A stretch of 64,000 bases of DNA from NCBI GenBank assembly GCA_023376005.1, contig CM042160.1:79408809-79472808 (forward strand), read 5' to 3'. Both the position numbers and the translations under genes were made by a program. Shown here in pieces: positions 48,467 to 60,729 of the stretch. Every line of letters begins with the position of its first letter. The first letter of the stretch is position 1. Under the pieces are notes generated by a model. The model did no database searches, had not been told where the DNA came from, and saw nothing but the letters and a program-made list of their open reading frames with translations. The DNA is from Doryteuthis pealeii (lineage: Eukaryota > Mollusca > Cephalopoda > Myopsida > Loliginidae).

Positions 48467-49060
48467 GAACAAGAAGATTCCCAAGGAAAGATCCGGGTTG
48501 TAGAAATCAATCTTCGAAAGAAATTGGAAGAACTTGAGCAAGAAAAACAAAAAGTGGAAAATGATCTAACGGTGCGGTTAGATGATCTTCAGGAGGAACA
48601 CCAAAGTTTAGTTGTGCAACTGCAAACAGCCGCTTCCGAGAAGATGGAAGCTGTGACTAAACTAACACAGGCGACGTCTGATGTTGATCGATTAAAGACA
48701 CTTGTATCGAATTTGGAAAACACCCAAAAGAACCTAAAAGAGGAACTTCGTCTGATGATGACGGCCAAAGATGATGTTTCCCAGAAACTTGCTCTTAGTC
48801 TGCAGAAACTTGAGGCAGTCCAGCTGGAATTGGTCCAAAGAGAATCAGCTGATGGAAAGAGAGAAGATGAAGATGTAGAGTCTATAGATTGGGATGGAAG
48901 GAGCAGTCGTTTACAAGGTAGTGCTTCAGGTAGAATTGGTGATGGAAGATCTTCAGAACCGTCTCCTCATGACTTTTTATTACAAAATGGTAAAATGGAT
49001 GAAAGTTTTGATGATGAAGATTTCAATCAATCAACACAAATCAAAGAAAACAGACAAAAG
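48467..49060 (+). CDS. Coiled-coil gene, exon 13
   Basis: This 594-nt exon encodes 198 codons in phase 0. It opens with EQEDSQGKIRVVEINLRKKL and continues as coiled coil to about VQLELVQRESADGK. The last 65 residues change character to Asp/Ser/Gly-rich sequence (EDEDVESIDWDGRSSRLQG, then SFDDEDFNQSTQIKENRQK), a likely flexible linker. The acceptor is cctttag and the donor is aaag|gtaaaa. A hairpin-forming minisatellite begins about 180 bp into the following intron. Confidence 0.9.
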
Positions 49061-49239
49061 GTAAAAAAATTGCTCAAGTTTTTTTCCTTTGTAATTACTT
49101 CCCGTGTTCATCATTAGTTGAGAGATGTAATTGTAAATCCTGTTTGAGATAAGCATTCACCTGTTTTAAATGAAATTGAAGATTTATTTGTTTATCATTT
49201 ATAAAGGATACATAAAGCAAATATGAAAAATAAATTTTC

Positions 49240-49987
49240 TAAATATTATTCACTTTTTTTCTAAAGATAAAAGTGATAAGAATTTCTAATATATTATTCA
49301 CTTTTTTCTAAAGATAAAAGTGATAAGAATTTCTACTAAAGATAAAGTGATAAGAATTTCTAATATATTATTCACTTTTTTTCTAAAGATAAAAGTGATA
49401 AGAATTTCTAATATATTATTCACTTTTTTCTAAAGATAAAAGTGATAAGAATTTCTAATATATTATTCACTTTTTTTCTAAAGAAAATGATAAGAATTTC
49501 TAATATATTATTCACTTTTTTTAAAGATAAAAGTGATAAGAATTTCTAATATATTATTCACTTTTTTCTAAAGATAAAAGTGATAAGAATTTCTAATATA
49601 TTATTCACTTTTTTTCTAAAGATAAAAGTGATAAGAATTTCTAATATATTATTCACTTTTTTTCTAAAGATAAAGTGATAAGTATAAGAATTTCTAATAT
49701 ATTATTCACTTTTTTTCTAAAGATAAAAGTGATAAGAATTTCTAATATATTATTCACTTTTTTTCTAAAGATAAAAGTGATAAGAATTTAAATATTTATT
49801 CACTTTTTTTCTAAAGATAAAAGTGATAAGAATTTCTAATATATTATTCACTTTTTTTCTAAAGATAAAAGTGATAAGAATTTCTAATATATTATTCACT
49901 TTTTTTTCTAAAGATAAAAGTGATAAGAATTTCTAATATATTATTCACTTTTTTTCTAAAGATAAAAGTGATAAGAATTTCTAATAT
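49240..49987. repeat. Minisatellite, about 48-bp unit, about 16 copies
   Basis: Tandem units containing cactttttttctaaagataa and aagtgataagaatttctaat. Each unit contains an inverted repeat (ttattcactttt against aaaagtgataa), so each can form a hairpin. It lies in the intron after exon 13 and runs into an L1 LINE end. Confidence 0.95.
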
Positions 49988-50039
49988 TCTATAAAAATGC
50001 AGAAGATTAAAAATCACAAATAGACTGGAAGAACTCATA

Positions 50040-50335
50040 TTGAATAGAGTTTTTCATGCTCAGAGTTACGGAGACATGGAATAAACTGCCTGTGTAGGCT
50101 GCCGAAGCACTGAGTCTTTCAAAGCCTCCATGCTTCCTGTAGTCCGCCGACACTATACCTGATGCCTCTCTCCACATACATATGCACACATGCACACAAA
50201 CATACATGCATATTACTACTGTAAACTGTTCATGTTCCTGACACTAATACATTATTCTGTGTACTTGACATGAGACTTTGATGAGTTGTGGTGCACCTGA
50301 GCACTGTACACAATAAATTTCATTATTTATTAAGA
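50040..50335 (+). pseudogene. CR1-like LINE, family L1, 3' end only
   Basis: gagttacggagacatggaat to the 3' UTR tgtacacaataaatttcatt, collinear with copies at 13735, 24358 and 52005. Only the last codons and the 3' UTR remain. Confidence 0.75.
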
Positions 50336-51048
50336 TTATCACAAATGTAAAAATATATTTAATTCATTTGGAAAAATCTAAAATTATTGATAACTGCTTG
50401 GGTAATTCATTTGTTTCTTTTATTTTTCATTTAAAAAAATATTTTAAGTCTATTTTTTCCCCAAAATACAAACCAGTGTCCATTTATTCATTAAAAAAAA
50501 ACAACCTTTTTGCCTGAATTTGTGATGAAATTCTAATTAGTCAGATTCCCCCCCCCTTTCTTTCTTTCTTTTTTTCTTTTTTTGTTGACCAATCAGAAAG
50601 TGTAACGATTGTTTTGTGTTTAGAGAATATTTCCTTATATTGCTCAATTCTTCTTTGTTAATTCTTGTAATGGTAATTTCAACATTAAATGATCTGAAAA
50701 GGATTGATATGTCATAAAATAAAATAAACAATCTCTCAGAGGCAAAAAAGACAGAATTTCAAATATCCTAGAGCACTTGTTCTCTATTTCCCCATTCACA
50801 TTGTATCCTCATTGCTGTAGATTGATAGTGTCTAAGTGAAGTGTGTAATGAAAGCCAATGAAAAAGAAAAAGTTGACTCAAAATGAATAATTATGTCATG
50901 TCTTCCATTAATCTTGTCCCATTATCAAATCAAAGAGGGTTCCTTTTGATTGTGCCAACCTAGGAGTTCTGCTTTTTTTTGTGGGGGTCAGGTGTCAAGC
51001 CATGATGTTGTTATGATTTAAGAATACACTTGAAATCTTTCTTTGCAG

Positions 51049-51106
51049 AGGAAAACAACCGAAAGTGAAAATTTTGTTGGTAAACCAAAAAGATCTACTG
51101 ATTCAG
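51049..51106 (+). CDS. Coiled-coil gene, exon 14
   Basis: This 58-nt exon encodes RKTTESENFVGKPKRSTDS and leaves in phase 1. The acceptor is ctttgcag and the donor is ttcag|gtagga. It is basic and Ser/Thr-rich and continues the linker begun in exon 13. It precedes the 9-kb intron. Confidence 0.72.
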
Positions 51107-51999
51107 GTAGGATTTAAAATTCTCTTCTTTTTATTCTTTTTTATTTTGTTTTATTTTTTTTTTTGTCACATTGTTTGAATTTCGTTTTCTTTTTATATCA
51201 ATCATGAGTAATTGGCAAATATTCCTTCTTGTTTAAAAAAAAATTCGTTTTTATTTCAACATAACAATTGTCTTTCTTTACCATAACATAATTTATAAAT
51301 GTAATGCCCCCCCCCCTGGCCTTAACATCGATTGGAATTAGAAATGTAGAATCATTACGAAATAGAAAAAAAAACCTCTAAGCCTCACTTTAAATCTTAA
51401 CTTTTAATACTGTTGACCTAATATGACTCCAACTGTAAGTTTAAAAGGTTTCACTAATAATCACCGAGTTGTGCGATTGTCTTTTGACAAAGTTGTTGAT
51501 GAGATCAAATTTGATGTGAAAGGAGATTGTCTACAGGTCCTACCAGTGATATGTGTACACTCTACAAACTTTTGATGTACTAGAATAACTCTAAGTACGG
51601 ATTTCAAACCAGCATCTATGATACAATCTAAACATGTCCAATAGCAAACTCTTTTTTACTTATTTTTTTCATTTAAAGTGTGTTAAAGTAAATTTCGGTA
51701 GAAAAGTAAAAAATACGACAGTTCCTTAAACTCTTCATATTATTTCAATATAATAAAAGTTGATGAGTTATTGAAAAAGTAATAAGAAAGTTTCTGTCAA
51801 CTGATAACTAATTAGATGAGCGTTTTCAGTTAAACAACGAGTTAAATAAATCAATGGTTACAGGGGAGCTAACTCATATTGGCTTGTCACGCAGATGTAA
51901 GGGAAATAACTTTCAACTTTTTTTTATTTTTTAAAGATAAACGTGTGTACACAATATAAATGAAATCGGATAATGAGTGCATGTAAATAATTTTAAACT

Positions 52000-52715
52000 G
52001 AAACGAGGCTGGCGATATTTTAATTAGAAAAAAAAAATTACTAAAGATCTTTGTCAGCCGCTCACCGGCTATCTATTTAAAGCTGTACAAAGTTATGGTG
52101 CGGCCAAACTAGGAATTTACATCACCAGTCTCGAACCCCTATCTCGTTAGAACATTAACTTCCTAGAAACTGTACAGAGACATGCAACCAAACGAATACC
52201 CTCCATCAGGCATCTGCCATATTCTGAACATCTTGCTGCCCTGGGCATGGATTCGTTTAAACTCCGGCGTCTGGCAAGTGACCTGGTAAACGCTCATAAG
52301 GTCATTAATCATCTTAACAATAGCAACCTTGAGCACCTTTTTGATCTCCATGTTTCTAACACACGTGGGCATGCCTACAAAGTCAGAAAACAGCGTAGCT
52401 CACATGACTTTCGAAAACATCTTTTCACGCTAAGAGTTGCCGAGGCATGGAATAAGCTGCCTGCGTCCGTTGTGGGCTGCCGAAACACTGCATCTTTGAA
52501 TGTCTCCATGCTTCCTGTAGTCCGCCAACACTATACCTGATACCCCTCTCCACACACATATGCACGCACGTGCACACATACATGTATATTATTACTGTAC
52601 ACTATTCATGTTTCTGACACTAATACATTATTCTGTGTACTAGACATGAGACTGTGATGAGTTGTGATGCACCTGGGCATTGTACACAGTACATTTCATT
52701 ATTATTATTTAATAA
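52000..52715 (+). pseudogene. CR1-like LINE, family L1, with 5' module
   Basis: Starts with the gaaacgaggctggcgatatt module and a short A tract. L1 sequence follows: FKLRRLASDLVNAHKVINHL through NKLPASVVGCRNTASLN and VVRQHYT stop, the 3' UTR and an (ATT)n tail. Frame breaks occur near 52110-52230. Confidence 0.78.
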
Positions 52716-52734
52716 TTTGTCCTGATTAAAAATT

Positions 52735-54660
52735 TTCCACAGACAATTACTACTGAATGTTTGCATCTGTCTACTAAAGACGATGACATTTAATGGCAGT
52801 CTTAGTGCATTGACTGCACACAAACAGTGATGTTTGTTGGGGCTGCTGTTGTCTCTCCTTCCTTCTAGCTCTTTTTGCTGTGGTGGATACTTTTCTCCTG
52901 ATTCACTCCTTTTCGTGCCTTGTTTGACACTGAAGTGCCGGGTCACTCGGTTTTCTGCACCACCCTCCCATGTGTTGGTGTTAATGTGGCATGTTTTTAT
53001 ATCTTTATCGCAGACGTCTTTGAAGCATAGGAATAGTCTTCCTACTGATTGGAAGCCTTCTACTAATTTGCCATACAGTAGGTCTTTGGGAATGTGGCCT
53101 TTTTCCACCCTTCTGACATGACCAAGCCAAACGAAGGTGCTTCTCGCAGAGGATGGCGAATATGCTATTCATGTTGGCTTAGTCCAGCACATCTTTGTTG
53201 GGCACTTTAAGACAAAGTGCCCAACAGAGACGAATGCATAGGATGCGGCGTAAGCACCTGAGGTGGAAATTGTCAAGTTTCCTCTTGTGGCTTGAGTATG
53301 TGGTCTAGGCTTCACTACTGTAGAAGAGTGTACTGAGAATGCAGTTTCGTCTTCTTAGTGAGGCTGGCATTGTTCCAGACTTTCTGGCTCAGTTTATCCA
53401 TAACTGCTGCTGCTTTCATGATTCTTCTATTGACTTCAATATCAACGGTGATGGTTAACAGCTCTCCACAGCTTCCAGGCTGCATCTATTGATAGTGATG
53501 TTTGGAGGAGTGTCTGGGCTTTGCACCATGACTTTTGTGAAGCATTTGTGTAGCAACTAACAATCTGTTGCAGACCATCCTCAATGTGTGACGTCAAGGC
53601 TGCGTCATTGGCAAACTGTATTCCACAAATGAGAACCTTTGTGATTTTAGTTTTGGCTCGAAGACAGGTGATGTTGAATAACTTGCCATTAGACCTGGTG
53701 TGTATGTAGACTCCTTCATTGCAGTCCCTGAAGGCGCACTGGAGATGCATGGAGAAAAAGATCCTGAACAATCTAAGTATAAGGACATGCCCCTGCTTCA
53801 CTCCACTGCCTCAGATATTGCATCATTAAAACAGACTGTGCTATGTGTATCTGCATGGAATTCTGGGTGGGCAGAATTCACCTCGGCTGACCAGGTTGAA
53901 TGCCTTCATTAGATCTATGAAGGCAATGTAAATGGAATCTGTTGCACGTAGCATTTTTCCTGCAGCTGATGTAAAGAGAAGATCATGTCCACTGTTGACT
54001 TGTCAGATTGGAAACCACACTGAGATTGTGGTTAGATGAGAGAGGCAGGGTCCTGTAGGTGTGCCAGTGAAATCCTGGATATCACCAAATCTAGGTTCTC
54101 GTAGAACTGGTCTTTCTCCTCTGAAGTGGCATAGAGGGTTGGGATGATGATGCTTACTGGTCCTGAAGATGTTCCCATTCGGAGAGTAAGGATTCTCTCG
54201 TTGCCAGTTGACAGGGGTTCGATGCAAGCAAAATCGACACCATGCTGACATGGTTCATCCAAGGATTTTCCATGCCAAAAGAAGGTCTAGTTTACCTCCT
54301 TGATTTTTCCGTTCTCAGTCAGACGTATCTCCTGAAGACAGGCGACATCAATACTTAGTCTGGAAAGTTCTTTGTCGATGATGGTTGTTTTGTGGACATC
54401 ACCAACTTGTTGCAAATCAACAGATATGCCAGGGCACATGGTCCTGACATTCCACATTGTGAACTGAAGTGCTGGAAACGTCTTGTTCTTTCTTTTGTTG
54501 CTTGGTCCAGACTTTTTCGCCCACCTTTCGAGATGATTCTCTAAGTTCCATAGACCCAGTTGAGCAAGTAGGCCATGGCGAGACAGCACCTAACTGGCTG
54601 TAGGCTGTCCAGTGAGGTATGATGACCTCTCCCACCATCAGAAGTGACCCCTGGAACTAA
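52735..54660 (-). pseudogene. RTE-like LINE with endonuclease and RT remnants
   Basis: Minus strand. The endonuclease start is at about 54590-54030 (FTMWNVRTMCPGISVDLQQV, RLSIDVACLQEIRLTENGKI, NERILTLRMGTSSGPVSI). After an internal deletion come RT motifs: QCGFQSDKSTVDMIFSLHQL, DLMKAFNLVSRG (motif A region), SGVKQGH (motif B) and FAND at 53604-53615, where FADD is expected (motif C). A C-terminal VEKGHIPKDLLYGKL segment follows. Many stops and frameshifts; the element is dead. The LINE identity is firm; the clade is less sure. Confidence 0.82.
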
Positions 54661-55160
54661 TTTCCTTTGCCCATCAGATGAGCTTATAACCGGTAAACTA
54701 CCACTTCCAATGTTGTATTGGCATGTAGCAGTGACGCTGGAGTATCCTCTACATTTTAACTACTAGTGGAACTACGTAGCCAGTGCAGGTTGATATGGAG
54801 GATGAGCTGTTACCCAAGCAGCAGGTCCCCTCCTACACACTGCTGCTGTGGTCCAAAGGAAAGGTAAGAAACCAATGCTGTTTGGCAATGATAGTTGGAG
54901 GTCTTGTTGTGTAGCGCTGAAGTCCAGGATCACATCATTTTAGGGACTCCAGCTTTGGATTTGTTTTTGGGGTTTACTCCTCTAGTCTATCCTTGGGATG
55001 AGGTAAAGCCACTAGGCAGTGAAGGCTTTATAACAGACTTTTTATTGTCCTAGATGGATTGCCAACTAAGGCTAAGGAGCCCCATCTAACCCATTTGGGG
55101 ATTTATGGGAATAGTAAGTACTTCAATCCTACCATTGTTGGTATGGATGGCTGTTGGTTC
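54661..55160 (-). other. Probable 5' untranslated part of the RTE-like LINE
   Basis: GC-richer sequence directly upstream (minus strand) of the endonuclease remnant, of the same texture and without ORFs. Assigned by position only. Confidence 0.4.
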
Positions 55161-55489
55161 CCGTGGAGCTCATCCGCCCTTTGACAGCTCTTGTTTTTAG
55201 TGATACTCGTGTGCACACATGCTCCTCACTAGACAGCCAATACATGCCTAATGAGGACCATACACATATTTTCCCTCAAACTAACGAACGCCATGATGAA
55301 GATCTATTGAAACGGATTGAAACACTGCAGCGTAGGCGAAGTAAACATTACTCATTTATGAACTTGTGTTTTTCAATTTTTCATAATATTACATATATAT
55401 ACATATACACACATCTAATATATATATGTTACATACACATATATACAAATATATATACAGCAATAGCATAATTTTACAGATCACTACCG

Positions 55490-55720
55490 TCCCTCATAAT
55501 CCTATAACCCCGCCACCAGAACCTTTCCTCTCATGAGCTCTCAAATGACTCATCAAACCCGCTGTAGGTCCATAAAGTTTGATGCGAATATGACATAGGA
55601 AGGGCGTCCTTCTCGTTGTGTCAGATGATAAAATGTTATGCTTATATACCATCATATGTCTCTTAAGTCCAGAAGCTGACTTACAGACTTTGTTACAGAT
55701 TGCACCGGACACATTGTTAG

Positions 55721-55722
<2 letters not shown>
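55490..55722 (-). pseudogene. Degenerate C2H2-type zinc-finger pair, probably LINE-derived
   Basis: Minus strand translates GAICNKVCKSASGLKRHMMV, then YKHN, and FLCHIRIKLYGPTAGLMSHL, then RAHER. Both units keep the GL..H..H part of C2H2 fingers, but cysteine spacing is abnormal and one cysteine is lost. Fingers of this kind occur at the ends of some LINE ORFs, so a retroelement origin is likelier than a host gene. Confidence 0.5.

Positions 55723-55724
<2 letters not shown>

Positions 55725-55757
<33 letters not shown>
55725..55757. repeat. (AC)n microsatellite
   Basis: Pure AC array; a mixed TA/CA tract is at 55385-55460. Confidence 0.95.
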
Positions 55758-55758
<1 letters not shown>

Positions 55759-55759
55759 T

Positions 55760-57450
55760 TGTTATCCAGTCACGTTCGTCTAGATATACTCTATTAACAT
55801 AGCAAGACCTCATCTCATCTTTATTCTTGTACTTGTTCCTGATTATTCTTTTTGTTTCTATACCTCAGATTTAACTGAGAAGGGTTAAATTATTTATAGG
55901 GTGAATTGTAAGTGAGTTGAGGAACAGTATCACCAGCACTACGTCATCAAAATCCATTCTCGGACCATTTCTTTTTAAAAGAACCGAGAAAAAATATACT
56001 CTATGCAAAAATTGTTTTAACGATAAAACACTGAAAGTTTAAAAACTTTAAGAAATAACTTTGAAAGATTTTCAAATTTTATTTTTAACGTAAATTTGAA
56101 ATGATTTTTTTAAGAAGAAATATTCAATTTAACGATGTCTTTCATTAATTAATTATTTATTTTATATCTTTGTTCTTTAATTATTCATTTATTGATAAAC
56201 ATGATATGAATGAAAAATCTAACACAACCAGAAGTTTAATTAATACACATCAATTTATTCCTTCGAATTTATTGATATATATGAAGGTAATAAAAAATAT
56301 TTCTACCAAAATATTGATACACATTGAATTAATGAAAATTATTTTTACCAGTTTCTAAATCAAACCAAACAAAAATATTTATCTCCAAACGATTCGCTTG
56401 TGAATCATAAACAAACTTTTAAAAAAATAAACAAAAACGAAAAGACACAATTTACGTAGATAGGTCATTAAACAAAATAACCAATGTAACTTGAATTTTT
56501 TTAAGAAAGAAAGAAAAAGGCTTGAGTTTTCTTAGACACTTTTACTGTAACTTTCATTTATGAATTATTATTTTATAATTGTTTTTCGTTCTTTTAAAAA
56601 GAAATTGTTCCAAAACAAATACTAACTATGTAGTGTTAACAATAACAAAATCTATACCTAGTTTTAAATTAACTTTTTAAATCAAATTTTTAAAAAAAGT
56701 ATTTTTATGAGTTTTTGAGACAATTCAACTGTGACTTTCATTCATTATTTTTTTTAACTATCTTTCACGGTTCTTTTTTTAATTTTTAAATTGTCCTAAA
56801 ATAAATGTTAACGACGTAGTGTTAACAATAACACCATCTACGGAATACGCTGCCCACTTAACTTAACATTTTTTGTAAGAAAAAGAATTCTAATGCGTTA
56901 TTGAACCAATTTAATTGTGACTTTCGTTTATTAATTATTTTGTAAATAATGGAGATACGAAATATGAAGTTTAGAAAAAAAAATGACGAATGTAAAGATG
57001 AGAAAGAAAAAAAGAACACCATGTGCGTCGAGACGTGTGAGTGGCTGCTGCTATATGCTGTTGGGGGAAAATGACTGAATAACATTTTTATTTTGATTCA
57101 GAAAGAAACTGATATGTTGAGTTGATTTATACTTTTAAATTAATACAAAAGAGATGGAAATGTAATATATAAGGTTACTAAAGAAAAACATTTTTTATTA
57201 GGTCTTAAAACCGGAAGTAGATTAAACACCGTAACTTTAAATTCTGCTAACAGGAAGTTACCTCTAAAGTAATATAAAGTTGTTTTTTCAACGTTTCCTT
57301 CATTTAAACGAATAATAATCTAATGAAAGATTGTTTAAATAAACATTCTAATGAAAAAGTATTAAAATAATGATCTTATTTTGCTTTAATAATTAAAAAT
57401 AAGAGATTTTTGGTTATGAAATATGCAAATGAGGTAGATCATCAGTTGTA
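55760..57450. other. AT-rich intron stretch, nothing recognised
   Basis: About 1.7 kb of AT-rich sequence. A diverged direct duplication exists between about 56560-56660 and 56735-56840 (tgtagtgttaacaataacaa and cgtagtgttaacaataacac). Confidence 0.45.
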
Positions 57451-57459
57451 TCATAGTAT

Positions 57460-57730
57460 GTATACTATATATTGAGAAGCGAACGCTAGGTTAATTACGA
57501 CTGTACTTTTAAGGATCATTTCTTAAGTGTGCATCGCAAGAACGTCTGATACTTTTGTGCGGACGACTCACCACGATGACGAGACACAGCACTGTTCTCT
57601 GAGCGTGAAGCCGACATTTTCCTTGGGTGGCTCTGACCCTTTTGGAAATTGTCATTGAGGATCGTTCCTCTCTCTTGTTATTTTAAGAGAGAGGAGGAGA
57701 TCAGTGCCTTCTGAGTGGTGCCCCCCCCCC
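57460..57730. other. GC-richer intronic island with hairpin
   Basis: Higher GC than its surroundings, with an 11-bp perfect stem at 57666-57676/57685-57695 (tcctctctctt, 8-base loop, inverse). It could be part of an unrecognised retroelement; no ORF. Confidence 0.35.
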
Positions 57731-57944
57731 CCAAAAAAAACCCTATTTATAAAACCAAAAATAGACTGGCTCTGCCAACTTAAAAACTTGAACTGTGAGT
57801 TAAAAAAAAAAAAAACCCAAAAAGCAAAGAAAATATCTCAAATAAATAAAATTATAGATCTGCATCCTTATTTTACCACAGACCTGTAGGGATGTTCAAT
57901 CTTTCTACAAAAGAAGGAACATAAAAAAAAAGAAATCCTGATAA

Positions 57945-58255
57945 TTTTTTTTTAATTTTCAGCTTACAGAATTACTGAAAATTATGAAGGAAATCAATTG
58001 AAATTTAATGGAACCAAAAAATAAGTTATGACTAGAGGCTTTTTTAAAAATTCCATGAAAAATCAACTAAGAGTCAAATTTTCACAAAAATTTTATTCAG
58101 TTGTTGATGAAATTATGTTTAAAATAGGTTTTTCCTAATATATATATTTTTTTTTTTGCAAGGTCTCTCCGCCCATTTCATTTTATGAAATCGGAAAAAA
58201 TGAAGTGATAAAAAACGATTTAAAATTTTTTCTATAAAAATAAGAGTCTGAATAA
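57945..58255 (-). mobile_element. hAT-like element fragment
   Basis: Inverse of the middle of the 44794-45627 element: attttacacaaaa-like tract, tttcctaatatat, tttcattttatgaaatc and ataagagtctgaataatttg. No terminal repeats remain. Confidence 0.6.
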
Positions 58256-58259
58256 TTTG

Positions 58260-60160
58260 AAAATTTTGAGGGATAAAATGGTTTGAGTTGCGTCTCTTGG
58301 AACATTGGGCCCAGATGATGCTGCTGCTGATTGAGAGAGAGAGAGAGGGTATTTAAGTCCCGGTTTAACCCTTTTATGGCCTCTTTTAGACGGACCAGCT
58401 GCAGAGTAGTTGGCCCCCAAGGACATTTTTCCTCAGCCGAGTTCAAGTTTTTGACCTCTTAAAGAGCCTTCCTTCGGAGAAAGGGCTTGGCAGATTCTTT
58501 TCAAAGAAAGTCACATCTACCAAAGAACAGGTTTGAGTCCCTCTGAGACTCAGTTGGTTTCAAGAAAAAAGAATTTGTTTTCTGATAATATTCAACTTTC
58601 CTGCAGCACAGAACAGGGTTCCTGTAGAAAACTATTTATCCCTCTCAAAGAACTATTTCCCTTTCTAAGAACTTTCATTTAGTAGTCTGAGATTACAAAA
58701 TTATGTAACCAGGTCTGGTCACTGGTCAGATTTGAAAAAAGGAAAAAGTGTTTTCTATATTTTTTTTACTTTTAAAATTTGTGTTTTCTTGGGTTACTTT
58801 GTATTTTAAGTTTTTTATTCTATAATAAATATTTATTTTTTGTTACTTAGAATTCCTTGGGCTTCTGCAAGTGGAATAATCTTGCAAAGTTCCTTGGCTA
58901 ATAAATTGTTTCTTTTTAGGCTTACAGCAGTTATTTTTGTTATTTTTTCTCAGAACACTGGTTATTTTTTTTTTGTTTTAAAGTCGGCCCTGTTACAACA
59001 TAGAGTGTTAATTTAATTCTGAAGAGACAACCTAGAGTTTAAAATTACGACAATAATTATATTGGATTTCATTTTTTAGCAAAATTCAGTAACTTCTCTG
59101 GTGTTTTAGACTAAGTGTGGGAAACCCATGTCCCTCCAACCAGTATAATTTAATTGCCCATGTATGTCATTAATTCACCCCCCCCCCCCAATGAATTTAA
59201 TGAAATAAATATTCTCAAAGATGTTCATACCTCCTCTTCACTATATCCGATAATACAAATGAATAGGTGTTTGTTTATGTCAACTGCAAATGTAATACAT
59301 GAAGCTAGCACTAAGCCGTATATACACACACACACACACAAATGTATGCAGACTTTTTGGTCCTTAAAGAAATGAAAATGTTATGATCACTCATCGTCAC
59401 AGAATCTGTTTTCAAATATAAACTTGTCAGCTGTTACTTGTCTTGGTCATTTCATGATCTGTTCAATATTTTTTAATTTTTAATTAAAACTCCAGACCAG
59501 AAAATCAAATCAGGTTTTCAGTTATAACACTGTAAAATTTATTCATAGTAAATCACGTGTTACATGTTTGGGTTTTTAGACACCCTCAAAGAAACTGGCC
59601 AATAACTCTTGGAAATAATGTGTATGTAATTTGTCATTTTCTTGTTTGTTTCAATATAATTTTTTTAAAGAATTCTGATTTAAATAGAAAATATTACAAA
59701 TACATTTTTAAAGGGAATGTAACTACAATATTTTTAGAGGAAAGATAATTACAATATTTCAATGCAGACGGATCCTTTTTTGTTTTGAACAAACCTTAAC
59801 TCCAATTTTCTTACTTTATTATGTTACATTAAGGTCAGAGGTTAATAAAGAAATTAAAATTTTGTTTGACTTTATTTTCTGGATCTTTTGTTTGCTTAAC
59901 TTAAAAATCCTTAGATTTAATCTAATCATCTTCATAATCTTCAAATGTAACAAACGATGGTTGTCACACTATCTGGAGTTTTTACTCCTTTATTCTCATC
60001 TGTGTGTGGAATTTATTTACTTATTCATTTGGATTTTTGGTGATTGGTCATTTTTTAAAATGTCTTTATTTCCCTACAACCATTATGTAAAATTTAATGT
60101 TTCTTTTTAACTATAAATTAAGTGAAGATATTTAGAATTTTTCTTTGTTTTTTTTTTTGT
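58260..60160. other. Intron stretch, no gene recognised
   Basis: Contains a (GA)n at 58334-58347, poly-C at 59178-59190, a short CA tract near 59325 and several T-rich regions. No convincing exon or element was identified. Confidence 0.45.
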
Positions 60161-60162
60161 AG

Positions 60163-60215
60163 TAGATGCTTGCGAAGAAGTTGATGATTTGGACCAAAAC
60201 TTCATTCTTGCAAAG
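60163..60215 (+). CDS. Coiled-coil gene, exon 15 with tandem acceptor
   Basis: This 53-nt exon encodes VDACEEVDDLDQNFILAK, with the Val completed from exon 14. The acceptor reads tttttgtagtag, two AGs three bases apart. Using the second (exon from 60166) keeps frame and drops only the Val. The donor is aag|gtaaat. Its short length makes it less certain than its neighbours, but the phases agree on both sides. Confidence 0.68.
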
Positions 60216-60567
60216 GTAAATAAATTTTTCATATTCGCTTGTTCTGTAAATAAAATTTTATTTCATTTGTTTATTTTTAGAAATGGAATAAAATGATAAA
60301 AATTTAAGAAACTTTAAATTTAAAATCTTAAGTAAAAAAGAATATGTAGAAATGAAGGTTTATTTTATTAAATTGTCTAATCCAATTCTTTAAGTTGAGC
60401 ATTGGAAAATTCTAAACATGAGAATAATGAAAACTATTTAAAACAATACAATTTAATTATTAAAGTTGATTTGCTTTGTAAATGATTTTGTATTAATCAT
60501 TTATTATAATATTTTGTTTGGTTGTTGTTGATAATAATATTGATTTAATTGTAAATAATTTCTCCAG

Positions 60568-60729
60568 GAAAAAATGGAAAGAACCATAAATCATAATGGA
60601 TGGTTACAGGAAAGAAAAAGCAACCAAATTTCGGAGAAGGAAAGTTTCAAGTCTGATTTACATGAGGAATTGGAACGAGTGAAAGAAGAAAATCAAAAAT
60701 TGAGAGTAAAGTTAGAAAAGAATCAAAAG
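60568..60729 (+). CDS. Coiled-coil gene, exon 16
   Basis: This 162-nt exon encodes 54 codons in phase 0, EKMERTINHNGWLQERKSNQ through EENQKLRVKLEKNQK. The acceptor is tttctccag and the donor is aag|gtaaaa. Coiled coil resumes in its second half after the exon 13-15 linker. Confidence 0.85.

Noticed and set aside
49240..49987. CRISPR-like array
   Set aside because: The units are contiguous tandem repeats with no unique spacers, in an animal intron.
52834..53121. 95-residue plus-strand ORF
   Set aside because: It is antisense to the RTE-like LINE remnant, which gives recognisable protein on the minus strand.
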